From Labrys wisconsinensis (lineage in GTDB: Bacteria > Pseudomonadota > Alphaproteobacteria > Rhizobiales > Labraceae): DNA of 64,000 nt. This document shows positions 55,335-64,000 of this stretch, one piece after another. How positions within the stretch are numbered: the first letter of the stretch is position 1; the number at the start of each line of letters is the position of its first letter. The stretch is taken from contig NZ_JAUSVX010000014.1 in the NCBI RefSeq assembly GCF_030814995.1, positions 62,001-126,000 of the forward strand, in the 5' to 3' direction. The position numbers and the translations under genes were made by a program. The notes under the pieces were generated by a model. It was not told where the DNA came from. It searched no databases and was given only the letters and a program-made list of their open reading frames with translations.

Positions 55335-56369
55335 ATGCCCGCCGATGAGACTTCCGTGACGGTTCCCGCCGCGGCCCCCGCCGGCCTGCTTTCCAGCGGC
55401 GCGCCGCGCTTCTATCTCACCAACGAGTTCGGGCTCATCGTCCTCATCGCCCTGTTCGCCGCGGCCTTCGGGCTGCTCACCGCCGGCTTCCTCTCTTCCT
55501 TCAACCTGTTCACCCTCGGGCGCGTCGCCGCCGTCAACGTGATGATCGGCTTCGCCATGATGGCGGTGATCGTCACTGGCGGGCTGAACCTGGCGGTGGG
55601 GGCCATCGGCGTCTGCGCCGCCATGGCCTGCGGCTGGCTGATCGAGGCGCTCGGCCTGCCCTGGCCCGTCGCCATCGTCGGGGCGCTCGCCCTCGGCGCG
55701 GCGCTCGGCGCCGTCAACGGCGTGGTCATCGTCCGCTCCGGCCTGCACAGCTTCATCATCACGCTCGCCACCATGAGCATCTTCTTCGGCGTGATGATCT
55801 TCCTGACGCGCGCCCAGTCCTTCCGCGCCCTGCCGCCGCTCTTCTCCGATTTCGGCCGCATGCGCCTGTTCGGCTCGGTCTCGCCGCTCCTGGTGGTGGC
55901 GGTCGTGGTCGGCCTCGGCCTGATCGTCATGTACCGCTACACCGCGCTCGGGCGCGAGATGCTGGCCGCCGGGGCCAGGCCCCAGGCGGCCGCCCTGTCC
56001 GGCGTGCGGGTCGACCGGATCTTCGTCATCTGCCACATGCTCTCCGGCGCCCTGGCCGCGCTGACGGCGCTGCTGGTGGTGGCCCGCAACGGCGCCGCCA
56101 TCCCCTCCATGGCCGGCCAGCTCGGCCAGGACTGGCTGCTGCCAGCCTTCCTCGGACCGGTGCTCGGCGGCACGCTCCTCACCGGCGGCCGCGTCTCGGT
56201 GCTCGGCACCTTCCTCGGCGCCGTGCTGGTCACCATGCTGACCAACGGGCTCCTGCTGCTCAGGGTCGGCGAGTTCTGGGTGCAGACCTGCCTCGGCGTG
56301 CTGCTTCTGATCGCCGTGCTGATCGACAAGGCCCGCCGCTCCTTCCTGGCCCATCGGAGAATGGTGTGA
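55335..56369 (+). CDS. Sugar ABC transporter permease (CUT2)
   Basis: A 344-residue membrane protein with about 9-10 helices. FAMMAVIVTGGLNLAVGAIG, IIMYR... and GQDWLLPAFLGPVLGGTLLTGGRVSVLGTFLGA match the BPD_transp_2 family. It overlaps the next permease gene by 4 bases. The importer uses two different permeases. Confidence 0.9.
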   Translation: MPADETSVTVPAAAPAGLLSSGAPRFYLTNEFGLIVLIALFAAAFGLLTAGFLSSFNLFTLGRVAAVNVMIGFAMMAVIVTGGLNLAVGAIGVCAAMACGWLIEALGLPWPVAIVGALALGAALGAVNGVVIVRSGLHSFIITLATMSIFFGVMIFLTRAQSFRALPPLFSDFGRMRLFGSVSPLLVVAVVVGLGLIVMYRYTALGREMLAAGARPQAAALSGVRVDRIFVICHMLSGALAALTALLVVARNGAAIPSMAGQLGQDWLLPAFLGPVLGGTLLTGGRVSVLGTFLGAVLVTMLTNGLLLLRVGEFWVQTCLGVLLLIAVLIDKARRSFLAHRRMV

Positions 56370-57328
56370 TGCCAAGCATGCTGCGCACCGACTGGTTCGG
56401 CCCGCTGGCGGTGACGGTGCTCGCCGTCCTCGTCATCACCGCCTTCAGCCCGAGCTTCCTGTCGCCGCTCAACATCCAGGTGCTGCTGCTCGCCATCGCC
56501 GTGAACGGCCTCATCGCCTTCTCGCAGATGATCATCATCGCCGTCGGCCAGATGAACCTCTCGGTCGGCGCCATCGGCGGCCTCGCCGCCATCGCCTTCG
56601 CCGGCATGATGGAGGTCTGGGGCCTGCCGGCGCCGCTCGCGGCGGTGGGGGCGCTCGGCGTCGGGCTCGCCGCCGGCCTGCTCAACGGCTGCTTCATCGC
56701 CTGGACCGGCATCTCCGCCTTCGTCATCACCCTGGCCAGCCTGTCGATCTTCAAGGGCCTCAACCTCGCCATCACCCGGGCGCAGCCTTTCTACGGCGTC
56801 CCGGATGCGGTGAAGGCCTTCGGCAACACCACCTTCCTCGGGCCGCTGCCCTGGCTGCTGATCCCCTCGGCGATCGTCTTCGGCCTCACCTGGTACCTCC
56901 TGAACCGCCTGCCGCTCGGGCGCCACATCCTGGCCGTCGGCGGCAATGCCCATGCCGCCGAGCTCTCCGGCATCTCGGTGTCCAGGACCGTGATCGCCGC
57001 GCACGCGCTTTCCGGCGCGCTGGCCGCCCTGGCCGGCGTGGCGCTGGTCGCCCGGCTGCAGATCGGCCAGCCGACCATCGGCGACGACTGGCTGATCCTG
57101 TCCTTCGCCGCGCCGGTCATCGGCGGCGCGGTGCTGGCCGGCGGCCATGTCAGCGCCACCGCGACGGTGCTGGGCGTCGCCATCGTCGCCATCATGACCC
57201 AGGCGCTGGTGCTGTTCCACATCGACCCCTTCCTCGTCCAGGTGGTGCTCGGCGCCCTGATCCTGTGGGCGGTCGGCATCAACCGCTGGCGCGAGGTCCG
57301 CGTCGCCGGCGCGCTCCGGAGGATCTGA
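56366..57328 (+). CDS. Sugar ABC transporter permease (CUT2), second subunit
   Basis: A 320-residue membrane protein. FSQMIIIAVGQMNLSVGAIG, LGRHILAVGGNAHAAELSGI (the family's cytosolic EAA-like loop) and APVIGGAVLAGGHVSATATV. It partners the permease at 55335-56369; the ATGA overlap shows coupled translation. Confidence 0.9.
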   Translation: MMPSMLRTDWFGPLAVTVLAVLVITAFSPSFLSPLNIQVLLLAIAVNGLIAFSQMIIIAVGQMNLSVGAIGGLAAIAFAGMMEVWGLPAPLAAVGALGVGLAAGLLNGCFIAWTGISAFVITLASLSIFKGLNLAITRAQPFYGVPDAVKAFGNTTFLGPLPWLLIPSAIVFGLTWYLLNRLPLGRHILAVGGNAHAAELSGISVSRTVIAAHALSGALAALAGVALVARLQIGQPTIGDDWLILSFAAPVIGGAVLAGGHVSATATVLGVAIVAIMTQALVLFHIDPFLVQVVLGALILWAVGINRWREVRVAGALRRI

Positions 57329-57329
57329 G

Positions 57330-58847
57330 ATGGGCGAGCTCCTGCTCGAGGCGCGCGGCGTCGGCAAGCTCTTCCCGGGCGTCAAGGCGCTGGAGGGCGT
57401 GTCGCTGAAGCTGGCGAAGGGCTCGATCCATGCCCTGCTCGGCGAGAACGGGGCAGGCAAGTCGACGCTGATCAAGCTGATCACCGGCGTCTACCGGCCC
57501 GACGAGGGCGAGCTCCTGCTCGATGGCGCGCCGGCATCCCTCACCGATCCGCGCCATGCCATGGCCTCGGGCATCGGCGTCGTGCACCAGGAGCGCAACC
57601 TGATCCCGCGCTTCTCCGTCGGCGAGAACATCATGCTGGAACAGTCGGTCGGCCGGCCGCTGCGGCCGATCGACTATGCCAGCATCCATGCCGAGGCCCG
57701 GCGCTGGCTCGACATGCTCGGCCTCGACGTCGATCCGGCGACGCCGGTGTCGCAGCTCAGCGTCGCCAAGATGCAGCTGGTCGAGATCGCCAAGGCGCTG
57801 TCGCTGCGCTCGCGGGTGCTGCTCCTCGACGAGCCGACCGCATCGCTCTCGCCGCACGAGACGGTGGCGCTGTTCGCCCTCCTGAAGAAGCTGCGCGACG
57901 ACGGGGTCGGCATGCTGTTCGTCAGCCACAAGCTGGAGGAGGTGCAGGAGATCTGCGACGCCGTCACCGTGCTGCGCGACGGCCGCAATGCCTGCGAGAG
58001 CCGGCCGATGGCCGGCCTCGGCCGCCAGGACCTGGTCCGGCTGATGATCGGGCGCAGCGAGCAGATCCCGGACTGGGCCGCCCGCGACCATGCCGCCGTC
58101 CCGCCGGTGCTGCAATTGACGGGCGTCGCCACGGCGCTCGGCCACCGCGACATCGACCTCACCGTCCGCAAGGGCGAGATCGTCGGCCTCTACGGCCTGG
58201 TCGGCGCCGGCCGCACCGAGCTCGCCAAGGCGATCATGGGCCTCTTTCCCGTCACCGCAGGCACGGTGCGGATCGACGGCAAGGCGGTGTCGGTCGCCAG
58301 CGTCGCCGACGCCATCCACCGCCATCGCATCGGCTATGTCAGCGAGGACCGCAAGCAGGAGGGGCTGATCCTCACCCATTCGGTGCTCGACAATGCCGGC
58401 ATCGCGGTCTGGCGCCGCGTCACCCGCCGCTTCGGCCTGCTCACCGACCAGGCCATCCGCGCCGTGACCGAGCCCTTCATCCGCAAGCTGGAGGTGCGCA
58501 CCCCCTCGCTCGACCAGCTCGTCGGCAACCTCTCCGGCGGCAACCAGCAGAAGATCAGCGTCGCCAAATGGCTGGCCGCCGGCGTGCGCATCCTGATCGT
58601 CGACGAGCCGACGGTCGGCATCGACATCAAGACCAAGGCCTATCTGCACGAATTGCTGCGCGACCTCTCCGACCGCGGCACGGCGATCCTGCTCATCACC
58701 AGCGACATGCCCGAGATGATCACGCTGGCTGACCGCATCCTGGTGATGAACGACTACCGCCTCGCCGGCGAGCTGCGGAACACGCGCGACTATGCCGCCA
58801 TGAGCGAGGGCATCATGCACCTCATCCATCGGGTGGAAGCGGCCTGA
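57330..58847 (+). CDS. Sugar ABC transporter ATP-binding protein (CUT2)
   Basis: A 505-residue two-domain ATPase. Domain 1 has the Walker A GENGAGKST, LSVAKMQLVEIAKALS and LLLDEPTASLSPHE; domain 2 has GLVGAGRTE, LSGGNQQKISVAKWL and ILIVDEPTVGIDIKT. The degenerate Walker A in domain 2 (GAGRTE) is normal for the family. It starts 1 base after the second permease. It energises uptake of the ligand held by the binding protein. Confidence 0.92.
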   Translation: MGELLLEARGVGKLFPGVKALEGVSLKLAKGSIHALLGENGAGKSTLIKLITGVYRPDEGELLLDGAPASLTDPRHAMASGIGVVHQERNLIPRFSVGENIMLEQSVGRPLRPIDYASIHAEARRWLDMLGLDVDPATPVSQLSVAKMQLVEIAKALSLRSRVLLLDEPTASLSPHETVALFALLKKLRDDGVGMLFVSHKLEEVQEICDAVTVLRDGRNACESRPMAGLGRQDLVRLMIGRSEQIPDWAARDHAAVPPVLQLTGVATALGHRDIDLTVRKGEIVGLYGLVGAGRTELAKAIMGLFPVTAGTVRIDGKAVSVASVADAIHRHRIGYVSEDRKQEGLILTHSVLDNAGIAVWRRVTRRFGLLTDQAIRAVTEPFIRKLEVRTPSLDQLVGNLSGGNQQKISVAKWLAAGVRILIVDEPTVGIDIKTKAYLHELLRDLSDRGTAILLITSDMPEMITLADRILVMNDYRLAGELRNTRDYAAMSEGIMHLIHRVEAA

Positions 58848-58848
58848 T

Positions 58849-60720
58849 TCAGGTCTCGGCGGCTTCCAGCGCCGCGCTGGCCTCGAGCCAGGCCTCCTCG
58901 GCCAGGGCGAGGCGCTCGCCCGCGGTGGCGCGGGCCTTGGCCATCTCGGCCGCCTTGTCCGGCGCGCGCTCGAACAGGCCCGGCTTCGACAGCTTCTCGT
59001 CGAGATCGGCGATGATCGCCTGCAGCTTCTCCATCGCCGCTTCGATCTGCCGGATCCGGTCGCGGCTCGGCGCCGTGGCGGCGCGGCGCTCGGCGGCGGT
59101 CTTGCGCTTGTCGGCGCTGCGCCCGGCCTTGTCGCCGCCCTTGTCCTTGTCGGAGGCCGGCGACGACAGCACCAGCCGGCGATAATCCTCCATGTCGCCC
59201 TCGAACGGCTTCACCGAGCCGTCCGCCACCAGCCAGAGCCGATCGACGCAGGCGTCGAGGAGATAGCGGTCGTGGCTGATCAGGATCACCGCGCCGGGAA
59301 AATCGTTCAGCGCCTGGACCAGCGCCTCGCGGCTGTCGATGTCGAGATGGTTGGTCGGCTCGTCGAGGATGAGCAGATGCGGCCCGCCGAAGGTCGCCAG
59401 GCCCATCAGGAGGCGCGCTTTCTCGCCGCCGGAGATGTTCTCCACCGGCGTATCCGCCTTGTCGCCGGAAAATCCCATCTGCGCCGCGCGGGCACGGATC
59501 TGGGCTTCGGTCGCCCCCTTCATCAGCTCCGCCACATGGGTCCGGGCGGTGGCCTTCGGGTTGAGCTCGTCGAGCTGGTGCTGGGCGAAATAGGCGACCT
59601 TGAGATTGGTCGAGCGCCGCGTGCGTCCGCTCATCGCCTCCAGCCGGCCGGCGATCAGCTTGGCGAAGGTCGACTTGCCGTTGCCGTTGGCGCCGAGCAG
59701 GCCGATGCGGTCCTCGTTGTCGATCGACAGGTCGAGCTTGGACAGGACGGTGCGCTCGCCATAGCCGGCGCTGGCGCCCTCCATGGTGATGATCGGCGGC
59801 GACAGCGGCTTGGCCGCGGCGGGGAAATTGAAGGGCACGACCTCGTTGTCGACGATGGCCGAGACCGGCTCCATCCGCGCCAGCATCTTCATGCGCGACT
59901 GCGCCTGCACCGCCTTGGACGCCTTGGCCTTGAATCGATCGATGAAGGCCTGGATGTGCCGGCGTTGATCCTCCTGCTTTTTCCGCAGCTTCAGCGACAG
60001 GGCCTGCTTCTCGCGGCGCTGGCGCTCGAACTCGTCATAGCCGCCGCGATAGAGCTCGAGCCGGCCCTCGGTGAGGTGCATGATGAAGTCGACCGAGGCG
60101 TTGAGCAGGTCGCGGTCGTGGCTGATCACCACCACGGTGTGCGGGTAGGAGGCGAGGTAGTCCTGCAGCCAGAGCGTGCCTTCGAGGTCGAGATAGTTGG
60201 TCGGCTCGTCGAGCAGCAGCAGGTCCGGCTCGGTGAACAGCAGTGCCGCCAGGGCGACGCGCATGCGCCAGCCGCCGGAGAATTCGGAGCAGGCGCGCTG
60301 CTGGGCCTGATGGTCGAAGCCGAGGCCCGCCAGGATCGCGGCGGCGCGGGCCGGCGCGGCATGGGCGCCCTTGTCGACGAGGCGCGTCTGGATCTCGGCG
60401 ATGCGGTGCGGATCGCTCGCGGTCTCCGCCTCGGCCAGGAGCGCGGTGCGCTCCTCGTCGGCGGCCAGCACCACCTCGATCAGGCTCTCCGGCCCGCCAG
60501 GCGCCTCCTGCGCCACGCGGCCGATCCGCGCGCCGCGCGGCACCGAGACCGTGCCGAGATCCGGCGAGGCCTCGTTCATGATCATCCGGAACAGCGTGGT
60601 CTTGCCGGTGCCGTTGCGTCCGAGGAAGCCGACGCGGGCGTCCGGCGGCAGCGCCACCGTGGCGTTGTCGAACAGGACGCGGGGCCCGATGCGGTAGGTG
60701 AGGCCGTTGACATGCAGCAT
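58849..60720 (-). CDS. ABC-F family ATP-binding protein
   Basis: About 623 residues with no membrane segments: two ABC domains (Walker A GRNGTGKTT and GANGNGKST, signatures FSGGWRMRVALA and ISGGEKARLLMG, Walker B LLLLDEPTNYLDLE and LLILDEPTNHLDID). A linker helix pair with SLKLRKKQEDQRRHIQAFID and a charged C-terminal coiled coil follow. This is the ABC-F type (EttA/Uup/ChvD-like) acting on ribosomes or DNA. It ends 2 bases from the stop of the CUT2 ATPase gene, convergent. Confidence 0.92.
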   Translation of the reverse strand: MLHVNGLTYRIGPRVLFDNATVALPPDARVGFLGRNGTGKTTLFRMIMNEASPDLGTVSVPRGARIGRVAQEAPGGPESLIEVVLAADEERTALLAEAETASDPHRIAEIQTRLVDKGAHAAPARAAAILAGLGFDHQAQQRACSEFSGGWRMRVALAALLFTEPDLLLLDEPTNYLDLEGTLWLQDYLASYPHTVVVISHDRDLLNASVDFIMHLTEGRLELYRGGYDEFERQRREKQALSLKLRKKQEDQRRHIQAFIDRFKAKASKAVQAQSRMKMLARMEPVSAIVDNEVVPFNFPAAAKPLSPPIITMEGASAGYGERTVLSKLDLSIDNEDRIGLLGANGNGKSTFAKLIAGRLEAMSGRTRRSTNLKVAYFAQHQLDELNPKATARTHVAELMKGATEAQIRARAAQMGFSGDKADTPVENISGGEKARLLMGLATFGGPHLLILDEPTNHLDIDSREALVQALNDFPGAVILISHDRYLLDACVDRLWLVADGSVKPFEGDMEDYRRLVLSSPASDKDKGGDKAGRSADKRKTAAERRAATAPSRDRIRQIEAAMEKLQAIIADLDEKLSKPGLFERAPDKAAEMAKARATAGERLALAEEAWLEASAALEAAET

Positions 60721-60867
60721 GGCGGGCTTTTGGCACGGCCTCGCCCCAGGGGCAACGGCAAGCGTGCCGATGCGCATCGCCGTCCCGCAGGCCCGGCCTT
60801 CCCCTTTCATAAATTGTTAGGGTTGATGTCGGATGAACGCGCGGGGGGCCTCACCTTGAGGTCTGTG

Positions 60868-61095
60868 ATGATTCGCACCGCGATTCTGGCCGGCGCCGCC
60901 GCTCTCGCCTGCTGGACCCTTCCCGCCAAGGCGGCGAGCTACCCCTATGAAGTCGAGATGTTCCGCCTGCACGAGGCGTGCAGGGCCGGCGACCGGGCGG
61001 CCTGCGTCCATTTCGGCGTCATCATCGGCGAGCACCGCGAGCGGCGGGCCGAGCTCGAGCGCCTCCACCCCGAGATCTTCTGGTGGAACCACTGA
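60868..61095 (+). CDS. Small exported protein, 75 aa
   Basis: MIRTAILAGAAALACWTLPA is a signal peptide ending KAAS; the mature part is YPYEVEMFRLHEACRAGDRA, then ACVHFGVIIGEHRERRAELE with two Cys. Longer ORFs upstream are antisense to the ABC-F gene. Similar small secreted proteins occur in rhizobia; the function is unknown. Confidence 0.65.
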   Translation: MIRTAILAGAAALACWTLPAKAASYPYEVEMFRLHEACRAGDRAACVHFGVIIGEHRERRAELERLHPEIFWWNH

Positions 61096-61206
61096 GCCGC
61101 GCGGCGGATGCGTTCGCGCCGGCAGGCGCCACGCTCCGCCGCCGGAACGAGACCGCGCCGCATCGGCGGCGCGGTCCGCACGCGACGGCGTGTGCCGTCC
61201 CGCGCC

Positions 61207-61599
61207 TTATTGCCCGTGCTTGGCCAGCCAGGCCTTCATCTCGGCGATCTCGTGCTCCTGCGCCTTGATCACCGCCTGGGCCAGCTTGCGGATCTGCGGG
61301 TCCTTCCCGTATTGCAGCTCGACCTTGGCCATGTCGATCGCGCCCTGGTGGTGCGGGATCATGCCCCGGACGAAGTCGACGTCCGCCTTGCCCGTATAGG
61401 GCGTCATCATCGCTTTCATCATCGTGTCCATGGCCGCCTGGTAGGCCTTGGTCGAGGCGTCGTCGCCGGCCGGCATGGCCATGTCGTGGCCCTGCATGGT
61501 CTGCATGTCCTGGGCGATGGCTGGGGCCGCCATCGGTCCGAGCAGAAGAGCGAGAACCGTCAGGGATTTGCGCAGGCTTCCTGCAGTGAAGGGTGTCAT
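61207..61599 (-). CDS. DUF305 exported protein
   Basis: A 130-residue protein with a signal peptide (ending AIAQD), then a Met/His-rich stretch ([12 protein letters not shown]) and the DUF305 core: [20 protein letters not shown] and [20 protein letters not shown] plus Met residues suggest metal (often copper) binding; the family is common near copper genes. ATG 61599 is the likely start. It lies next to another small exported gene. Confidence 0.85.
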   Translation of the reverse strand: MTPFTAGSLRKSLTVLALLLGPMAAPAIAQDMQTMQGHDMAMPAGDDASTKAYQAAMDTMMKAMMTPYTGKADVDFVRGMIPHHQGAIDMAKVELQYGKDPQIRKLAQAVIKAQEHEIAEMKAWLAKHGQ

Positions 61600-61674
61600 G
61601 TTCGAACCTTTGCTGTCGAGCGCCGTCGGCCCCCGGCCGGGGCGCTCCATGGAAATCGAGAGGGGTGGGAAGGC

Positions 61675-62049
61675 TCAGCCCCGCCCGCGCGGCGGTCGCT
61701 CCGGCGGCTGCGGTCCGCGATCCGGCTCGCTCCTGTCCGACAGGAGCCGTTCGACGCGCCGCGGCTCGCGCTCGCCCGTGACGGCGGTCGGGGCCGGCAC
61801 CATGCCGGGCACGAGCACGTGGCAGCAGGCCAGAGACGAGGGGCCGGGGTGCTGGACGGCATGCTGGCCGTGCGAGGGTTGCTGCTCGCCGGCGCCCATG
61901 GCGGGGCAGGGCGGCATGGTCGGCTGGGTCGCCGCCGCCGCGGCCAGGACGCCGCTCGCCCAGGCCGCCGCGACCGGCATCAGCGCCAGGACAGCCGCCA
62001 TCAGGGCCGCCATCCAGAGCCGGGTCGGTCTCGTCGTCCAGCGAGTCAT
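61675..62049 (-). CDS. Small exported/membrane protein with HxxH and CC motifs
   Basis: A 124-residue protein: MTRWTTRPTRLWMAALMAAV begins a membrane/signal helix (residues 12-35), then MPPCPAMGAGEQQPSHGQHA, SLACCHVLVPG and an Arg-rich tail. The Met/His/Cys content resembles DUF2946-like copper-related proteins, but I cannot assign it firmly. It is probably linked to the DUF305 gene 75 bases downstream. Confidence 0.6.
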   Translation of the reverse strand: MTRWTTRPTRLWMAALMAAVLALMPVAAAWASGVLAAAAATQPTMPPCPAMGAGEQQPSHGQHAVQHPGPSSLACCHVLVPGMVPAPTAVTGEREPRRVERLLSDRSEPDRGPQPPERPPRGRG

Positions 62050-62278
62050 AGGGGCGTCGCATCCTCCATCCCGGGGACGAATACCGCGCGAAACCGACGG
62101 CTTCAAGCAAAGGGCAAGCAAACTTGTCTGGACAATTGGACGAAATCCCGGCGGCGACTCCAAGTCCGGCCGTTTTCCTGCCATGTTGACTTTGCGTGCA
62201 CGCGAGATTCGCGGCCGCTTTTGCCGGCGAGGCGCCCCGCCTGAAACGAGGGCCTCCGGTTTTGGGGAGACTGATGTC

Positions 62279-62977
62279 ATGAAAAAGTATTTCGCGGAGC
62301 TGGTAGGCACGGCCGCGCTGTGCTTCATCGGCTGTGGCTCCGTCGTGCTCGGCGGTTTCGGACCGGCTCTGGCGTCCGCGCCGATCGCCAGCCTGCCGAT
62401 CGCGTTTGCCTTCGGCCTCTCGGTCACGGCCATGGCCTATGCCATCGGCCCGATCTCCGGCTGCCACATCAATCCCGCCGTGTCGGTCGGCATGGTCGTC
62501 GCCGGCCGCATGCCGGCCTCGGAGCTGCCAGGCTACATCATCGGCCAGGTGATCGGCGCCTTCGTCGGCTGCGGCTTCCTCGCCCTGATCCTCACCTCCA
62601 AGGCGGGCGGCTACGATATTCCGGCGGCGGGCCTCGGCCAGAACATGTACGACGCGGCCAAGGGCTTCGGCGTCCTCGGCGCCTTCGTCGCCGAAGTGGT
62701 CGGCACCTTCCTGTTCGTCACCGTGATCCTCGGCGCGACCCAGAAGAAGAGCGCCACGCCGGTCGCCGGCCTGGCGATCGGTCTCACCCTGGTCATCATC
62801 CACATCGTGCTGATCCCGGTGACCGGCACCTCGGTCAATCCGGCGCGCAGCCTGGCGCCGGCGATCTATGTGCGCGGCGAGGCTCTCGCCCAGATCTGGC
62901 TCTTCATCCTGGCGCCGATCATCGGTGCCGTCATCGCCGGCCTGCTGTTCCAGTCCAAGGCGCTGGCCGAGGATTGA
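62279..62977 (+). CDS. aqpZ: Aquaporin Z
   Basis: A 232-residue MIP channel with six helices. The NPA boxes are HINPAVS and SVNPARS; ELVGTAALCFIGCGSVVLGG is TM1. Residues at the ar/R positions (SGCH before the first box, the Cys/Arg in TSVNPARS) fit a water-specific AqpZ. It sits in the inner membrane. The strong terminator at 63028-63063 follows. Confidence 0.93.
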   Translation: MKKYFAELVGTAALCFIGCGSVVLGGFGPALASAPIASLPIAFAFGLSVTAMAYAIGPISGCHINPAVSVGMVVAGRMPASELPGYIIGQVIGAFVGCGFLALILTSKAGGYDIPAAGLGQNMYDAAKGFGVLGAFVAEVVGTFLFVTVILGATQKKSATPVAGLAIGLTLVIIHIVLIPVTGTSVNPARSLAPAIYVRGEALAQIWLFILAPIIGAVIAGLLFQSKALAED

Positions 62978-63027
62978 GACCACCGCAATCGCGGTTGCCG
63001 GCCAACCGCCCCGGCGCCGCGCACTCT

Positions 63028-63063
63028 CCCCGGGGACGACCTGTCGTGTCCCCGGGTTTTTTT
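63028..63063 (+). terminator. Rho-independent terminator of aqpZ
   Basis: CCCGGGGAC pairs with GTCCCCGGG around GACCTGTCGT, with seven T residues directly after the stem. It ends the aqpZ transcript 50 bases after the stop codon. Confidence 0.9.
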
Positions 63064-63224
63064 GTCCCGTCGCGATGAAGTGGCTTGTGCCGCTTAGCTT
63101 GCCAAGTCCAGGCAGGTTCAGGAGAACCTGCTCACGCCCGCCTCCGCAACCGATTGCGTCTGGCGCGCGGCGCGCGCCCTGTGGTAATCCATGGCCGCTG
63201 CAATCATCCATGCCGGAGAGAGCC

Positions 63225-64000
63225 ATGCCGCCTACCAAATTTGGCGTCGGTCAGCCGATGCGCCGCAAGGAGGACAAGGCTTTCATCACCGGCACCGGCC
63301 GCTATGTCGATGACGAGACCCGCGACGGCGTGCTGCGCGGCTATGTCCTGCGCTCGCCCCATGCCCATGCCCGTTTCGCCATCACCGATGCGGCCGCGGC
63401 CCGGGCCATGCCCGGCGTGCACCTGGTGCTCACCGCCAAGGACCTGAAGACGCTCGGCGACCTGCCCTGCCTGGCCCTGATGAAGAACGCCGACGGCAAG
63501 CCGCAGAAGCCGCAGCGCTACCCCGTCCTCGCCATCGACACCGTGCGCCATGTCGGCGATGCCGTGGCCTTCGTGGTCGCCGAGACGCTGGCGCAGGCGC
63601 GCGACGCGGCCGAGGCGATCCTCATCGACTACGAGGCGCAGGAGCCCGCCATCGGCTCGGTCAAGGCGCTCGAGGACGGCGCGCCGCTGGTCTGGCCCGA
63701 GAACGGCTCGAACCTGGCGTTCGATTCGCGCATCGGCAACGTCAAGAAGGTCGGGAAGGCCTTCGAGAAGGCGGCCCGCGTCGTCAGCCTCGACGTCGTC
63801 AACAACCGTCTCGTCGCCAACTACATGGAGACGCGCGGCTGCATCGCCGAATGGGACGGGCAGCGCTTCACCCTCACCGTCGGCACGCAAGGCGTGCACG
63901 GCATCCGCGACAACCTGGCCGAGAACATCTTCAAGATGCCGGCCGAGGCCTTCCACGTGAAGACCGGCGATGTCGGCGGTGGCTTCGGCACCAAGGCGTT
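63225..64000 (+). CDS. Xanthine/CO dehydrogenase-family molybdenum subunit, 5' part
   Basis: Only the first 258 codons are inside the window; the rest runs off the right edge. The start MPPTKFGVGQPMRRKEDKAF, GTGRYVDD, LRSPHAHARFAITDA, VRHVGDAVAFVVAET and the Mo-site VGGGFGTK identify the large (CoxL/XdhB-like) subunit. The window does not show the small Fe-S or FAD subunit, so substrate (CO, xanthine, nicotinate, aldehydes) is open. Confidence 0.88.
   Translation, partial: MPPTKFGVGQPMRRKEDKAFITGTGRYVDDETRDGVLRGYVLRSPHAHARFAITDAAAARAMPGVHLVLTAKDLKTLGDLPCLALMKNADGKPQKPQRYPVLAIDTVRHVGDAVAFVVAETLAQARDAAEAILIDYEAQEPAIGSVKALEDGAPLVWPENGSNLAFDSRIGNVKKVGKAFEKAARVVSLDVVNNRLVANYMETRGCIAEWDGQRFTLTVGTQGVHGIRDNLAENIFKMPAEAFHVKTGDVGGGFGTKA

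Noticed and set aside
53349-56375. One 1008-residue minus-strand protein
   Set aside because: Only the last 242 codons show homology (GntR/FCD); the upstream part is antisense to the binding-protein and permease genes.
59272-61095. 607-residue plus-strand protein
   Set aside because: Only the last 75 codons look real (signal peptide and good start); the rest is antisense to the ABC-F gene.

Overview
The window reads as a high-GC alphaproteobacterial chromosome, most likely a member of the Hyphomicrobiales (Rhizobiales). The grounds are a fused TreS-maltokinase inside a GlgE pathway operon, DUF1127-type mini-proteins, a rhizobial-style dispersed intergenic repeat, a tRNA-Ile2(CAU) and very strong GC codon bias. 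The genus cannot be fixed from the sequence alone.

Roughly 1-18.5 kb looks accessory. It starts with the 5' part of a metallophosphoesterase (continuing off the left edge), an HTH/PIN toxin-antitoxin-like pair and an XRE regulator. Then comes a broken F420-type reductase pseudogene that ends exactly at a tRNA-3'-end-like sequence (2741-2758). The same 18 bases recur at 10503-10520. Between the copies is a patchwork of regulator plus small redox or transport gene sets: SDR/LysR; TetR with an alpha/beta hydrolase and NnrU; IclR with GlcG-like and MFS genes. After that come HxlR/qorB, LysR/DoxX/NmrA-like, and a GlxA-type AraC regulator beside a small dimeric-barrel protein. At 16109-18461 a 42-bp perfect direct repeat, which is the 3' half of the tRNA-Ile2 gene at 18427-18502, brackets a 2.3-kb decayed integrative element. 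That element holds a truncated phage-like gene, an FkbM-like methyltransferase of different base composition, and a 5'-truncated tyrosine integrase.

From 18.6 kb on the sequence looks like stable chromosome. It begins with two periplasmic stress-type proteins (SIMPL, DUF4142) and then a giant hybrid histidine kinase. That kinase has eight tandem 92-residue HAMP-type repeats, GAF, HisKA/HATPase and three receiver domains, and it is followed at once by a REC-PAS-HWE kinase-REC protein. On the minus strand glgE, treS-mak and glgB are translationally coupled and form a complete trehalose-to-alpha-glucan route. Next are a Crp/Fnr regulator, a single-domain response regulator, a PmtA-like methyltransferase, a TetR/O-methyltransferase pair, an MFS transporter, mini-proteins, a Pro/Ala-rich exported protein, a Nudix hydrolase, a DUF4432 sugar epimerase-like protein beside an SDR, and a CorA/ZntB transporter.

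At 51.9-58.8 kb there is a carbohydrate locus: a mannitol/fructuronate dehydrogenase and a GntR (FCD) repressor diverge from a four-gene CUT2 ABC importer. The right end carries an ABC-F ATPase, small exported Met/His- or Cys-containing proteins, aquaporin Z with a clear terminator, and the start of a xanthine/CO-dehydrogenase-family molybdenum subunit that runs off the edge.
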